64,000 nt of DNA from Dysgonomonas sp. HDW5A (GCF_011299555.1 NZ_CP049857.1:558001-622000); one strand, 5' to 3'. Shown: positions 18,172 to 28,405, counted from the stretch's first letter. The notes: generated by a model from the letters alone, not told the origin. Numbers and translations: made by a program.

Positions 18172-20091
18172 TTAGTAACCGTAAGAATTAGTAACAATCC
18201 CCTGATAATCTCCAATCACACTACTATGAATCGGATATAAATAACGGTTATCGCATACACCGTTGTACTCTTTGAAAAGTCCTGAGCTAAACAAACGGAT
18301 TCTCTCTTTATAGCTTTTTTTATTATCTTCAGAAAAGCCCGACATCCACTTAACCTTAGTATATCCGCGAGCTTTCAACTGGTTATCATCCAAAGCATCT
18401 AAAGCTATGTCGCCCGCATAATAGTTAGTACTGTCTTTGGCTATATTTTCTTTATCGTCTTTATATTTGTAATATATATTTTGAGGTAACGACGATACTT
18501 CTTTGCCAAATATATTGGCTGTTTCGCCATTGATCATAGCCAGAAAAGCGGCTTGTTGATCTTTAATTTTCTTTCCTAACAGATTCCAACGAATAAGGTC
18601 AAACTTGCGAATAGCTTCACCGCCAAATTCCCATGCTCTTTCATTTACCAATGCTTGAAAGAACTGTTCTTTTGATCCTAAATTATTTATATAATCAGTA
18701 ACATTTTTAGACTCGTTTTTTGTTCCGGCAAAAGCTCTTGCCCTCACTTGCTTCAAGGCGTTTTTAGCAGATTCGGTAGGTCCGTTTAGCTCATTTTCGG
18801 TCTCGGCATACATCAACAGAACATCTGCATATCTCATGTTGATCCAGTTTATTCCATACCCCCATTTACCATTGGCAGCCTTATTCTGAGCTAACCATTT
18901 TGAGTTTTCAGCCATCCAGCGTTGATCCCATTTTGCAAAATTGTAAGAAAGAGGATTGCTTTGAAATACTTCCTTCTGATCTCCACTGGCGTTACCATAC
19001 ATTATCGTTGCAATGGTTGCATCTCTACGGGGATCTTCTTTATCAAAAGAATAGTAATAATAAGCACTTGTATTCACCACATTCGAGTTATTACCATATC
19101 CGTATTTCGTATTGGTGTAGAATCTGATTCCGATACTATAACCGATTTCTCCACTTTGACTTAGTCCAAGTGCAACTTCATATAAGTTTTCTTCATTCGC
19201 TCCATCTGCTTTCAAGGCACATACATCTTTCCAGATATCTTCATAGCTAGACTTCAGACGGTATTTACCCTCATTAATTATTTCCTCACATTGAGTACGT
19301 GCTATTTTATAATAATCAAGATAATCTGACCTTCTTTCGGTCGGATACCCCGGTTTATCTCTTAATGAATAACCACCTCTTGTTAGAGCAATACGGGCAA
19401 TAATACCTTTAATGAAACCTCTACTGATTCTTTCCGAGTTAGAATAAGAAACGGAACCCGCACTTTGCCCTACCCATGGAACATCTTTTTCTATTGCTAA
19501 CAGATCTTTGATGAGGTAGTCACAAATCGAATCACGGTCTGTTTTAACCAGATATACATTAGACAAGTCATTCTTGGTTGGCTCTGTTTTGAAAGGAACA
19601 TCTCCCCAATGTTTCACCAACTCATGATAGCCCATTGCTCTCATTGCCACCGCTTCTCCCAACAACGATTTCATTGCTTCCTTTTCTTTATCTGTACCCG
19701 AAGACATAAGGGGACTGTTCTGTATTCCTTGAATAACCAAATTAGCACGTTCTATCATTTGATAGATTCTAGTCCAGATAAGAGTCGAATTACCCGAAGT
19801 TGCATAATAATTAGAAACACCTCTGTTGGTATCCTGATTATAGCTCGTTTCATCGGCACCCACAAATTCGATATCATTATTTGTACTCCAGTTTATCGAT
19901 ATACGCTGTGCATACATTTGTGCATCGGCTATACGGTCATAAATACCTTTTACCGCCGACTCTGTGTAGTAAACTGATGTGTATACAGTTTCGTCCGTCA
20001 TCTTCGAATCGCTGCTTGTTTCCAGAAAATCATTGCAGGACGAAAGCATGAACGAAAAAGCTGCTACGGTTATATATATTAGTTTTCTCAT
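18172..20091 (-). CDS. SusD-family surface glycan-binding lipoprotein (pair 2)
   Basis: 639 residues, larger than the SusD of pair 1. Lipoprotein signal MRKLIYITVAAFSFMLSSCNDF with Cys19. SusD/RagB features: TDETVYTSVYYTESAVKGIYDRI near the N-terminus, EAVAMRAMGYHELVKHWGDVPF, INMRYADVLLMYAETENELNG, and the C-terminal QALVNERAWEFGGEAIRKFDLIRWNLLGK signature. The stop of the upstream susC is 12 bases away, so the two are a tight pair. Binds the polysaccharide at the surface and hands it to SusC; substrate (pectin) is inferred from the neighbourhood. Confidence 0.93.
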   Translation of the reverse strand: MRKLIYITVAAFSFMLSSCNDFLETSSDSKMTDETVYTSVYYTESAVKGIYDRIADAQMYAQRISINWSTNNDIEFVGADETSYNQDTNRGVSNYYATSGNSTLIWTRIYQMIERANLVIQGIQNSPLMSSGTDKEKEAMKSLLGEAVAMRAMGYHELVKHWGDVPFKTEPTKNDLSNVYLVKTDRDSICDYLIKDLLAIEKDVPWVGQSAGSVSYSNSERISRGFIKGIIARIALTRGGYSLRDKPGYPTERRSDYLDYYKIARTQCEEIINEGKYRLKSSYEDIWKDVCALKADGANEENLYEVALGLSQSGEIGYSIGIRFYTNTKYGYGNNSNVVNTSAYYYYSFDKEDPRRDATIATIMYGNASGDQKEVFQSNPLSYNFAKWDQRWMAENSKWLAQNKAANGKWGYGINWINMRYADVLLMYAETENELNGPTESAKNALKQVRARAFAGTKNESKNVTDYINNLGSKEQFFQALVNERAWEFGGEAIRKFDLIRWNLLGKKIKDQQAAFLAMINGETANIFGKEVSSLPQNIYYKYKDDKENIAKDSTNYYAGDIALDALDDNQLKARGYTKVKWMSGFSEDNKKSYKERIRLFSSGLFKEYNGVCDNRYLYPIHSSVIGDYQGIVTNSYGY

Positions 20092-20103
20092 TGTACTTAT
20101 TTT

Positions 20104-23100
20104 TTAGAATGTTATATTGATACCACCTACAAAAGTTTTGGCTTTAGGATATGCCGAATAATCTACCCCGGGAGTAAAGGGATTTTCTTTACTGGCTCGG
20201 GTACTGACTTCCGGATCGGGACCTGAGTAATTGGTCCAGCAATATAGATTATACCCCGTAGCATATATACGTAGAGATTCTATCAGCCATTTCTTTGTCA
20301 TTTTTCTAGGTAAGGTGTATCCTACTGTCAGGTTATTTAATCGGAGGAAAGATCCATCTTCAATAGCCCATGAATGCAATACTGTTGTAGTCATCATCGG
20401 ATGCCAGATAGTTTTGCCTGCATTGAGTTCTTGCAGAAGAGCAGGATTTGCATTTTTACCTGAATAAATATTGTTACCGGTAGAAGGATCAATCGTTGTA
20501 AAACGATGTTGAAGACTCATTATATTTGCTAAATTCTGATTCTTACGAGTCAATAAGAAAGCACTATTATCTAATTTATTGGCATTGTATATGTCATTAC
20601 CATAAGACCAGTTAAAGAATATAGAAGCATCAAACCCTTTATAAGTGGAGTTAAAACCAAAACCACCTGTATGTTTCGGTAATGCATTACCTATAACTGT
20701 TCTGTCATTTGTCGTTATTTTATCGGTTCCGTCATCTGCTATTTTTTTCAACTTCAGAGCTCCCGGTCCAAAATAACTTCCGTTTGCAATTAAGCTACTG
20801 TTATCGGCTACACCTGGATTAATAACCCATGCCATTTTACCCTGATCCCATGTAAAATCATCAAAACTATACATGCCATCAGTTACATAACCATACATTT
20901 GTCCCAAAGAGCTTCCTTCTTCGATCAGATAATCATAAGTTGGTTCTGCCGAACCATTCCAACCCGAACCATATAATTTCGATTTAGAACCTCCATACGA
21001 GAACTTATCCACTTTATTTTTATTGAAGGCAATGTTGAATGTTCCTGAAAATGTAAATTCTTTATTATCTATAATATACGCATTTACTGAGAACTCAAGA
21101 CCTTTATTAGAAGTCTGCCCTATGTTTTGATATTGGCCATCGTATCCCGAAGTTGTAGGAATAGGTGATCTTACAATCAGATTTTTGGTAATATTATTAT
21201 ATAAATCGATTGAACCTGAAATTCGGCTATTCAGTATGCCAAAGTCTATACCAAAATTGGTCGAATAAGTAGTTTCCCAAGTTAATCCGTTACTTTTCAG
21301 AGTTGCCGAAGGGGTTAATATACTTGTTGCAGTCTCGTTTGGATAGAACACACTCGAACTCGAAGAGCCGTACTCTTGTTTATAATAAGGATCGACCCGT
21401 GCATTACCTACAGCCCCATAACTCAATCTGAGTTTAAGGTTATCCAGCCATGTATTTTGTGATTGCATGAATTCTTCTTCGGATGCTCGCCAAGCCAATG
21501 CTCCACCGGGAAAGAATCCCCAAAATAATCCGGGACCAAACACACTGATTCCATCCTGACGGGCGGTAAAAGTTACCAGATATTTATCCATCAAATTATA
21601 ATTGGCACGTCCGAAAAATGAAGACATCCTCAGAGGTTCTCCCAAAGATGTTATTATAGGTTCTGCCTGTCCGTTATTCATCGCAGCCAATACTTCTTTC
21701 GATGAAAAATCAACCGGAAAGTATCTTGCCTCCACAACTTTTCTATTCATTACTCTTTCGCTAAGCTCCTGCCCTGCCAGAACATCAAATTGATGAATCT
21801 TATTGAGCTTGAAATTATACGATAGTGTATTAATGAATCGCCAATCGTGTCCTTTTTCATCTGTAATTCGGGCAACAGGTTGTCCTCCATAAGTTTTAGA
21901 AACCCCTGTTCCGCTTGTCCAAACATTGTCTGTATTATTCTTCAAGAAAGCATAGCTGAAAGTACTCGAAAATCTAAGTTTCTTTATAATATCCCAATTA
22001 AGTCCGCCAATATAAGTATTGTTGAACTTGTTTACTTTTTTATACTCATTATTGATATCGTCAAACGGATTATTCAATGCACTGTTAATACCGGCCTGAT
22101 CGTCGTCATCACTATTAGAAGGATCGAAGCCTGCCAGCCCTTTAGTCGGACTATATTTTACGGCATTACGTAATTTCGTATTTGCTCCCGATCCCGAAGA
22201 CACACTGGGTCCGGTAATAACCTCGTTAGTTACACGCACATTAAAATTCATGCTAAGATTATCCCTGATCTGGCTATTTACTTTAAAGTTTACATTATCA
22301 CGTTTATAACCTGAATTTATCATGATATAATCTTCATCGTTACGTGTCAGGCTAAGACTATAGAGAGCAGCTTTTGTCCCTCCCGATATTCCTACATTGT
22401 AATATTGTTGAGTACCTGTATTACCAAATACTTTATCTTGCCAATCAATTCCCGGATCAGATTTATAGATATCTATATCCTGAAAGCGACCATATAATTT
22501 TTGAAAAGTGCTAGTCTGATCTAATTCATATTGATAATATACATACTCATAAGGACTGAGTACTTTAATAAAATCGTCTGTTTTTTTTGCTCCATAAGAA
22601 GCATTAAAAGTTACAGATATTTTCCCTTCACGTCCACTCTTTGTGGTGATAAGAATAACACCATTTGCTCCCTGTGCTCCGTAAATAGCAGTCGAAGCAG
22701 CATCCTTCAGCACGTCAATAGTTGCAATATCCGAAGGAGGAATATCTGTTATGCTATTCACTATAATTCCGTCCACTACATACAACGGATCATTATCCTG
22801 TGAAATAGATGTACCCCCACGCACACGAATACGTATTTGAGCATCAGGCGAACCATCGGCAGCCACAACACTTACCCCCGCTAAACGCCCTGTAAGAGCT
22901 TCGGCAGCAGAGGCTATAGGTAAGTCTTTAAGTGATTTTTCGGATATAGAAGCAACAGATCCTGTGAGGTCTTTTTTCTTTACAGTTCCGTAACCAATAA
23001 CCACAACCTCATCCAATTCCGAGTGGTTGTCTTCCATAACGATATCAACCACCGAACCCGAAATAGGCACTTCTTTTGATATCATTCCAATATAAGAAGC

Positions 23101-23331
23101 TACAAGAGTTTTTGCTCCCGCAGCTACAGAAAGAGTATACTTTCCGTCGAGATCGGTAATTGTTCCGGTGCTCTGTCCTTTTACAGCTACAGCAACCCCG
23201 ATTAATGCTTCGCCTTTAGTATCTGTTACCGTACCACTTACTGTTTTTTGTTGAGCAAATACATTTTGCCCGTATAGAAAACAGAATAAGGTACATATCA
23301 GAACCAAAATTTTCATACTTGTTTTTTGCAT
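20104..23331 (-). CDS. SusC-family TonB-dependent outer membrane transporter (pair 2)
   Basis: About 1075 residues. I prefer the second ATG (23329-23331, MQKTSMKI); the first, two codons upstream, is also possible. Signal peptide to about QNVFAQ, regulatory domain KTVSGTVTDTKGEALIGVAVAVKG, TonB-box region DEVVVIGYGTVKKKDLTGSV, plug with STAIYGAQGANGVILITTKSG, then the barrel ending in VGGINITF. Sequence similarity to the SusC of pair 1 is confined to general family features, so this transporter probably takes a different pectic fragment. Its promoter region is shared, divergently, with the HTCS gene and holds a candidate operator. Confidence 0.95.
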   Translation of the reverse strand: MQKTSMKILVLICTLFCFLYGQNVFAQQKTVSGTVTDTKGEALIGVAVAVKGQSTGTITDLDGKYTLSVAAGAKTLVASYIGMISKEVPISGSVVDIVMEDNHSELDEVVVIGYGTVKKKDLTGSVASISEKSLKDLPIASAAEALTGRLAGVSVVAADGSPDAQIRIRVRGGTSISQDNDPLYVVDGIIVNSITDIPPSDIATIDVLKDAASTAIYGAQGANGVILITTKSGREGKISVTFNASYGAKKTDDFIKVLSPYEYVYYQYELDQTSTFQKLYGRFQDIDIYKSDPGIDWQDKVFGNTGTQQYYNVGISGGTKAALYSLSLTRNDEDYIMINSGYKRDNVNFKVNSQIRDNLSMNFNVRVTNEVITGPSVSSGSGANTKLRNAVKYSPTKGLAGFDPSNSDDDDQAGINSALNNPFDDINNEYKKVNKFNNTYIGGLNWDIIKKLRFSSTFSYAFLKNNTDNVWTSGTGVSKTYGGQPVARITDEKGHDWRFINTLSYNFKLNKIHQFDVLAGQELSERVMNRKVVEARYFPVDFSSKEVLAAMNNGQAEPIITSLGEPLRMSSFFGRANYNLMDKYLVTFTARQDGISVFGPGLFWGFFPGGALAWRASEEEFMQSQNTWLDNLKLRLSYGAVGNARVDPYYKQEYGSSSSSVFYPNETATSILTPSATLKSNGLTWETTYSTNFGIDFGILNSRISGSIDLYNNITKNLIVRSPIPTTSGYDGQYQNIGQTSNKGLEFSVNAYIIDNKEFTFSGTFNIAFNKNKVDKFSYGGSKSKLYGSGWNGSAEPTYDYLIEEGSSLGQMYGYVTDGMYSFDDFTWDQGKMAWVINPGVADNSSLIANGSYFGPGALKLKKIADDGTDKITTNDRTVIGNALPKHTGGFGFNSTYKGFDASIFFNWSYGNDIYNANKLDNSAFLLTRKNQNLANIMSLQHRFTTIDPSTGNNIYSGKNANPALLQELNAGKTIWHPMMTTTVLHSWAIEDGSFLRLNNLTVGYTLPRKMTKKWLIESLRIYATGYNLYCWTNYSGPDPEVSTRASKENPFTPGVDYSAYPKAKTFVGGINITF

Positions 23332-23403
23332 GGTCATTCAAATGTGTTTAATTAGGTTAACACTTTAGTTTTAGATTTACAATCTGGTAGCTTGATTCAA
23401 TTG

Positions 23404-23470
23404 CAATGTTAATTTATATTATTTGCGACTACGGGGGATATTTTGACTAGAAAAGGGAGAATATTTGATC
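23404..23470 (-). promoter_or_regulatory. Candidate HTCS operator (direct repeat) and promoter of susC pair 2
   Basis: On the minus strand, GTCAAAATATCCCCC (23447 to 23433) is followed after 21 bases by TAACATTG (23411 to 23404), a one-mismatch -7 element. A second, weaker copy, GATCAAATATTCTCCC (23470 to 23455), lies 22 bases further upstream, i.e. two helical turns. Direct repeats at this spacing suit a dimeric AraC-type response regulator. Confidence 0.7.
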
Positions 23471-23696
23471 TACCCGCCAAAACCAAAACAGGAAAGAATA
23501 GACAAAAATGAGAGAACCCGATTATATCATCCAATTCTAAAATCGACATAAAAAAGAAGAGTTACTGTTTCCCAACCGATTAAGTCTTTCACACATATTC
23601 TTCACTCCGCCTCAAGAAGGGGGACAAACAGTCGCATAAGCGGGGTCAAATTGATTTATTAAGACTGCAACCCTTCTTTTTTTCACCAAACACACT

Positions 23697-23704
23697 TATA
23701 TTTG
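23697..23704 (+). promoter_or_regulatory. Promoter -7 box of the HTCS gene
   Basis: TATATTTG matches the Bacteroidota consensus TAnnTTTG. Transcription would begin at about 23711, downstream of the TTG at 23702 and 15 bases before the ATG at 23726. This supports the ATG as the real start. Confidence 0.55.
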
Positions 23705-23725
23705 TATATAGCCTATACCCAAATA

Positions 23726-26700
23726 ATGAGAAACCGATATTTTCTTTCATTGATCCTTCTTTTAGCGATCAGCACAACTTTATTCTGTCAACCCAAATGT
23801 TATTTTGAACATTATGGGGCAGATGACGGGCTTCCTCAACATACCGTTATGAGTATTTTGCAGGATAAGAAAGGTTTTATGTGGTTCTCTACCTGGGATG
23901 GACTCAGTAAATTTGACGGTTACAATTTCTACACATATAAAATCCAAGCCGGTGATGCATACCATATGAGAAGTAATCGAATCGATTACATTTACGAAGA
24001 TAAGTATGGATATATATGGACTTTATCTTATGACAGGGAAGCCCACCGATTTGACCCAAGAACCGAAAAATTCATGGGTATCAGATCTTTGGAAGAATAT
24101 AAAGACTTTACATTTATTACAACATCTATAATTCCCACGCCATCGGGCAAAGTCTGGTTGATTTCGGAGAAAACCGGATGTGTATCTGTTACAGGATCGG
24201 CTTTTGATGTCCAGTTTTTTAACATTCAGAACAAAAAAATACAGGCTAATCAAGTCTACACCGTCTTTGAGGATAGCCAGAAAAACACATGGCTGCTTAC
24301 AGACAACGGACTATATAATGTTTCGGAAGATGGTAAAACCATCCAGCCTCATTTCTCCGAAAAAGAGTACAACCAGACTAAACCCATGCAGAGTTTTTAC
24401 TCATCCATGGAGTTAAAAGATGAGATATGGTTTGGCTCAGATAATGGCAGAATATGGATTTATAATAAGAAAGACGGACAGTTTGATCTTTTTGAGACAC
24501 ATTCCTCTTCCGGTATAAAACTATTAGAAAATATCGATGATACCCAACTATTAATCGCTACAGAAAACGACGGTTTTTTCATCTATAACTCGAATACTAA
24601 AGACCTAAAGAAATTTACGACAGCAAACCTTCCGGAAATGCCAGTGAATGAGATCGTATCCTGCTATATCGATAAGTCGAAAAACATTTGGTTTGAAATG
24701 GACTATCGGGGCGTTTCGAGGTTTGACACTAAAACTCAAACGATAAAACACTTATCGACTAAGACCGAGAATTTCAGTTCCATCGTCTTCCCTCCCAATT
24801 TCTTTATTTTCGAAGATAATGAAAACAGAATATGGGTTCACCCCAGAGGAGGTGGGTTCTCTTTATATGATCCACAAAAGGAAATACTTCAGCCTTTTTA
24901 CAACGAGGCATCTTCTCCTACATGGCGATTCTCGGATATGCTTCATGCAGGATTCTCGGATAAACAGGGTAACTTATGGCTTAGTACCAGATCACACGGC
25001 TTAGAGAAGATTATCTTTAACAATGATGTATTTAAATCTACCATTGTAGATAAAAACACACATTCGACCATTAATAATGATGTCCGCTGTATTTTTGAGG
25101 ACAGCAACCAAAACTTATGGGTCTCTGCAAAAGGCGGTAAGATATTTGTATATGATTCGGATAAAAATCCAATAGGCTACCTCTGTAAAAACGGGAAAAT
25201 AGAAAACGGAGACCCTATTGATGGTATTTGCTATTCTATGATTCAGGATGATGAACAGAACATTTGGATAGGAACTAAGGGCGAAGGAATATACAAGTTA
25301 ACCCCTATTACAGGATCAAAGCAGTATAAAATAGTTCAGTATAAAAACTCTCCTTCCGACTTGTACAGCCTAAGCAGCAACAGCATATACAGTATCTTTC
25401 AGGACAATCACAAAAGAATCTGGATAGGTACGTATGGAGGAGGGCTTAATCTGGTTGACCCGAAGCAAGATGGACGGTTCTTCAATTATAAAAACAATCT
25501 GAAAAACTATCCAAATCAGTTCGGGGCTCAAGTACGTATTATTTCATCGGACAAATTCGGTAATATTTGCGTAGGAACAACCTTCGGACTTATCATGTTC
25601 TCACCTAATTTCGAATTAGTAAGTTCCATTGATTATAAATCATATACCAGAATCCCCAATGATAACAACAGCCTTAGCGGAAACGATATATATGACATTT
25701 GCACCACAAAAACGGGAGAGACTTATCTGGCGACTTTTGGCGGTGGACTAAATAAAATAACCGAAACAAACAATGAGGGTTTTCCTCAAAAATTCACATC
25801 GTACACAACTATAAATGGTTTACCATCGGATGTTATACTTACAATTACGGAGGATTACCGCGGTAAACTTTGGATTACAACTGAAGGAAACCTGACAAAA
25901 TTCGATCCCGAGAAAAAGACGTTCGAAACGTATTCTGAAATAAATCGCTTGATTGAAGGACAGAATTTTTCGGAAGGTGCCCGTTATGAAGCAAAATCGG
26001 AAACCATACATTTTGGCTTTTCGAAAGGATTTATATCAATAAATCCGGATAAAATTCATGACAATACATTTAAGCCTTATGTAGCACTTACTAATTTTCA
26101 GATATCCAATAAAGATGTACTTATCGGTGAAGACTCTCCGCTTAACTTAAATATAGACGATGTCGAATTGTTACGCCTAAATCACAAGCAAAACTTTATA
26201 AGTTTGGAGTTTGCTGCATTAGATTACGTAGATCCAAAGCGTATTATGTATGCCTACAAACTGGATGGTTTTGATAAAGATTGGATCATAACAAAAGAAC
26301 AACGCATAGCCAATTACACCAATTTATCTCCGGGGGAATACATATTTCGAGTAAAATCAACGAATAGTGACGGTATATGGGTCGAAAACGAGCATATCTT
26401 AAGAATAGAGATAACTCCTTCATTCTGGCAAACCAAGTGGGCATATTTCTTATATTTCGTTCTCTTTACAACTGCTCTCTTTATTATTCTACGGGCGATA
26501 GTTATTTATTACCGGCTTAGGGATAAAGTAAAACTAGAGCAGGAACAAACTGAAATGAAAACCCGTTTCTTTACCGATATTTCGCACGAAATACGCACTC
26601 CCCTTACAATGATTGTATCGCCTGTCGAAAATATAATTGAAGACCAAAAGACCCCTCCGGCAGTAAAAAACCAGCTTCAGTTAGTCTTGAAAAATGCCAA

Positions 26701-28141
26701 TAGAATGCTGGATATGGTAAACCAGATTCTCGATTTCAGGAAAATACAAAAGAAAAAACTAAATATTCAACAGACCAACATCGGTTCGTATATAGTATCT
26801 GTTTGTGATAATTTCCACGAAGCAGCAGCCGAACAAAGAGTAACGTTAAATATAGATAACAAAGCAGGAGATACTACAATCTGGGTAGACAGAGACAGTA
26901 TCGAGAAACTGATGTTTAACCTGCTCTCAAATGCTTTAAAACATACGCCAAGCGGTAAAAATATCGATGTCATTATTTCTGAAGTAGCTAAAGATAATAC
27001 CATATCACTTCAGGTAAAAGATGAAGGAAATGGAATGACCAAAGAAATTCTAAATAAGCTATTTACACGTTTTGCATCCTTCAACCTCGATAAAAGTAAA
27101 CCAAGTACAGGCATCGGGTTAAATATCGTCAAGGAAGTTGTCGACAAGCACCATGCCAGTATATCGGTTTCGAGCGAAGTAGGTAAAGGTTCAAGCTTTA
27201 CCATTAAATTCCTGACCGGTTTACAACATTTTGAGAAAGATGACAATATCATCTGCGTATCTAACGAGTCCGAGAAAGAAGACGCGATTATACCCTCAGA
27301 TAGAAAGACAGAAACAGATATCGAAGACAAAATCACACTCATTGACGAATCTCCTCAAAGAGAAACTGTATTGATAGTCGAAGACGATTCTGATTTAAGG
27401 CAGTTTATACGAACCATCCTTGAGCCTCATTACGATACGCTTGAAGCCTCTAATGGAAAAGAAGGATATAGCATGGCAACGGCAAACCTTCCTGAGTTTA
27501 TCCTCAGTGATATTATGATGCCCGAAATGGATGGTGTTGAACTGCTCCAACATATTAGGAGAAATCCCGAAACCAGTCACATACCACTTATACTGCTTAC
27601 TGCTAAAACCGATATAGAAAGCAAGTTAGCTGGACTAGACTATGGAGCTGATGATTACATTACAAAGCCTTTTAGTGTGAAGTATCTCAGAGCAAGAATT
27701 GATAACATTATCGAACAACGTAAAAGGTTATATGAATTTTATTCGATAGGTAAACAAACGTCAACATCACCTCAGGAAAAACCGGAAACAGAACATCAAA
27801 TTACCCAACAAGATGAAGCCTTTATCAGGAAAGTCAAAGAAATTATAGAGAAGAATATCGACAACAGCGACTTTCTGGTAGATAACTTGGTGACTGAATT
27901 AGCTACCAGCCGAACCGTCTTTTTCAAGAAATTAAAAAGTTTAACAGGCCTGGCTCCTATCGAATTCATTCGGGATATAAAGATTAAATATGCAGCACAA
28001 TTAATAGAATCGCAACAATACACGATAAAGGAGGTATCTTTTATGATAGGCATATCCGATACTAAATATTTCACCCAGTGTTTCAAAAAAATATTTAATA
28101 TGACCCCCAGTGAGTATAAGAATAAAAAAAAAGATTCTTAA
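23726..28141 (+). CDS. Hybrid two-component system regulator (HTCS) of the pectin locus
   Basis: From the ATG at 23726 the protein has 1471 residues; the TTG at 23702 would precede the predicted transcription start. Order of parts: signal sequence (MRNRYFLSLILLLAISTTLFCQ), Reg_prop beta-propeller repeats to about 800 (many NIWIGTKGEGIY, RIWIGTYGGGLN units), Y_Y_Y domain at about 822-890, one membrane helix near 904-928, HisKA with FTDISHEIRTPLT (His954), HATPase with NLLSNALKHTPSG and STGIGLNIVKE, receiver with SDIMMPEMDG (Asp1262), and a C-terminal AraC-type helix-turn-helix (about 1372-1471). Such proteins sense glycan fragments in the periplasm and activate their locus. It stands between the uptake genes and the catabolic genes and probably controls both. 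Confidence 0.96.
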   Translation: MRNRYFLSLILLLAISTTLFCQPKCYFEHYGADDGLPQHTVMSILQDKKGFMWFSTWDGLSKFDGYNFYTYKIQAGDAYHMRSNRIDYIYEDKYGYIWTLSYDREAHRFDPRTEKFMGIRSLEEYKDFTFITTSIIPTPSGKVWLISEKTGCVSVTGSAFDVQFFNIQNKKIQANQVYTVFEDSQKNTWLLTDNGLYNVSEDGKTIQPHFSEKEYNQTKPMQSFYSSMELKDEIWFGSDNGRIWIYNKKDGQFDLFETHSSSGIKLLENIDDTQLLIATENDGFFIYNSNTKDLKKFTTANLPEMPVNEIVSCYIDKSKNIWFEMDYRGVSRFDTKTQTIKHLSTKTENFSSIVFPPNFFIFEDNENRIWVHPRGGGFSLYDPQKEILQPFYNEASSPTWRFSDMLHAGFSDKQGNLWLSTRSHGLEKIIFNNDVFKSTIVDKNTHSTINNDVRCIFEDSNQNLWVSAKGGKIFVYDSDKNPIGYLCKNGKIENGDPIDGICYSMIQDDEQNIWIGTKGEGIYKLTPITGSKQYKIVQYKNSPSDLYSLSSNSIYSIFQDNHKRIWIGTYGGGLNLVDPKQDGRFFNYKNNLKNYPNQFGAQVRIISSDKFGNICVGTTFGLIMFSPNFELVSSIDYKSYTRIPNDNNSLSGNDIYDICTTKTGETYLATFGGGLNKITETNNEGFPQKFTSYTTINGLPSDVILTITEDYRGKLWITTEGNLTKFDPEKKTFETYSEINRLIEGQNFSEGARYEAKSETIHFGFSKGFISINPDKIHDNTFKPYVALTNFQISNKDVLIGEDSPLNLNIDDVELLRLNHKQNFISLEFAALDYVDPKRIMYAYKLDGFDKDWIITKEQRIANYTNLSPGEYIFRVKSTNSDGIWVENEHILRIEITPSFWQTKWAYFLYFVLFTTALFIILRAIVIYYRLRDKVKLEQEQTEMKTRFFTDISHEIRTPLTMIVSPVENIIEDQKTPPAVKNQLQLVLKNANRMLDMVNQILDFRKIQKKKLNIQQTNIGSYIVSVCDNFHEAAAEQRVTLNIDNKAGDTTIWVDRDSIEKLMFNLLSNALKHTPSGKNIDVIISEVAKDNTISLQVKDEGNGMTKEILNKLFTRFASFNLDKSKPSTGIGLNIVKEVVDKHHASISVSSEVGKGSSFTIKFLTGLQHFEKDDNIICVSNESEKEDAIIPSDRKTETDIEDKITLIDESPQRETVLIVEDDSDLRQFIRTILEPHYDTLEASNGKEGYSMATANLPEFILSDIMMPEMDGVELLQHIRRNPETSHIPLILLTAKTDIESKLAGLDYGADDYITKPFSVKYLRARIDNIIEQRKRLYEFYSIGKQTSTSPQEKPETEHQITQQDEAFIRKVKEIIEKNIDNSDFLVDNLVTELATSRTVFFKKLKSLTGLAPIEFIRDIKIKYAAQLIESQQYTIKEVSFMIGISDTKYFTQCFKKIFNMTPSEYKNKKKDS

Positions 28142-28325
28142 GCTATATCTGATATGAAGTTTTATAAAATAAAAATTCTTATTTTAGTATCGGTAAGTAT
28201 TTAATAAAACCTTATACGTATCGTTTGAGGTATATTTACACTTGCTAAAGCCGTAAATCGGCTTATAACCTTGTCTAAACTTAAACCGTAAAATCGTAGA
28301 AAAATACGGGGTATAATTAATCAAA

Positions 28326-28369
28326 GTCAAAATATCCCCCATACTCAAATGGACTCCTCTATATATTTG
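28326..28369 (+). promoter_or_regulatory. Candidate HTCS operator and promoter P1 of the DUF4861-uxaC operon
   Basis: GTCAAAATATCCCCC (28326-28340) is identical to the box upstream of susC pair 2. It is followed after exactly 21 bases by TATATTTG (28362-28369), a full match to TAnnTTTG. Transcription would begin near 28376. Confidence 0.72.
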
Positions 28370-28405
28370 TAATAAGAGGCTGTAAAACCTTAATAAATCT
28401 GAATC

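Larger units (their letters stand above)
23338..23725. other. Divergent promoter region between susC pair 2 and the HTCS gene
   Basis: 388 bases without a gene. It holds the leftward operator/promoter of susC pair 2 (23404-23470) and, near its right end, the rightward -7 box of the HTCS gene (23697-23704). A GGGGTCAAATTGA stretch at about 23643-23655 resembles half of the operator but lacks the C-run, so I do not call it a site. Confidence 0.7.

Noticed and set aside
23635-23665. Another HTCS operator at GGGGTCAAATTGA
   Set aside because: The match covers only the GTCAAA part, lacks the C-run and has no -7 box at 21 bases.
23702-23725. TTG start of the HTCS gene
   Set aside because: It overlaps the predicted -7 box, so it would lie upstream of the transcript start; the ATG at 23726 gives a proper signal peptide.
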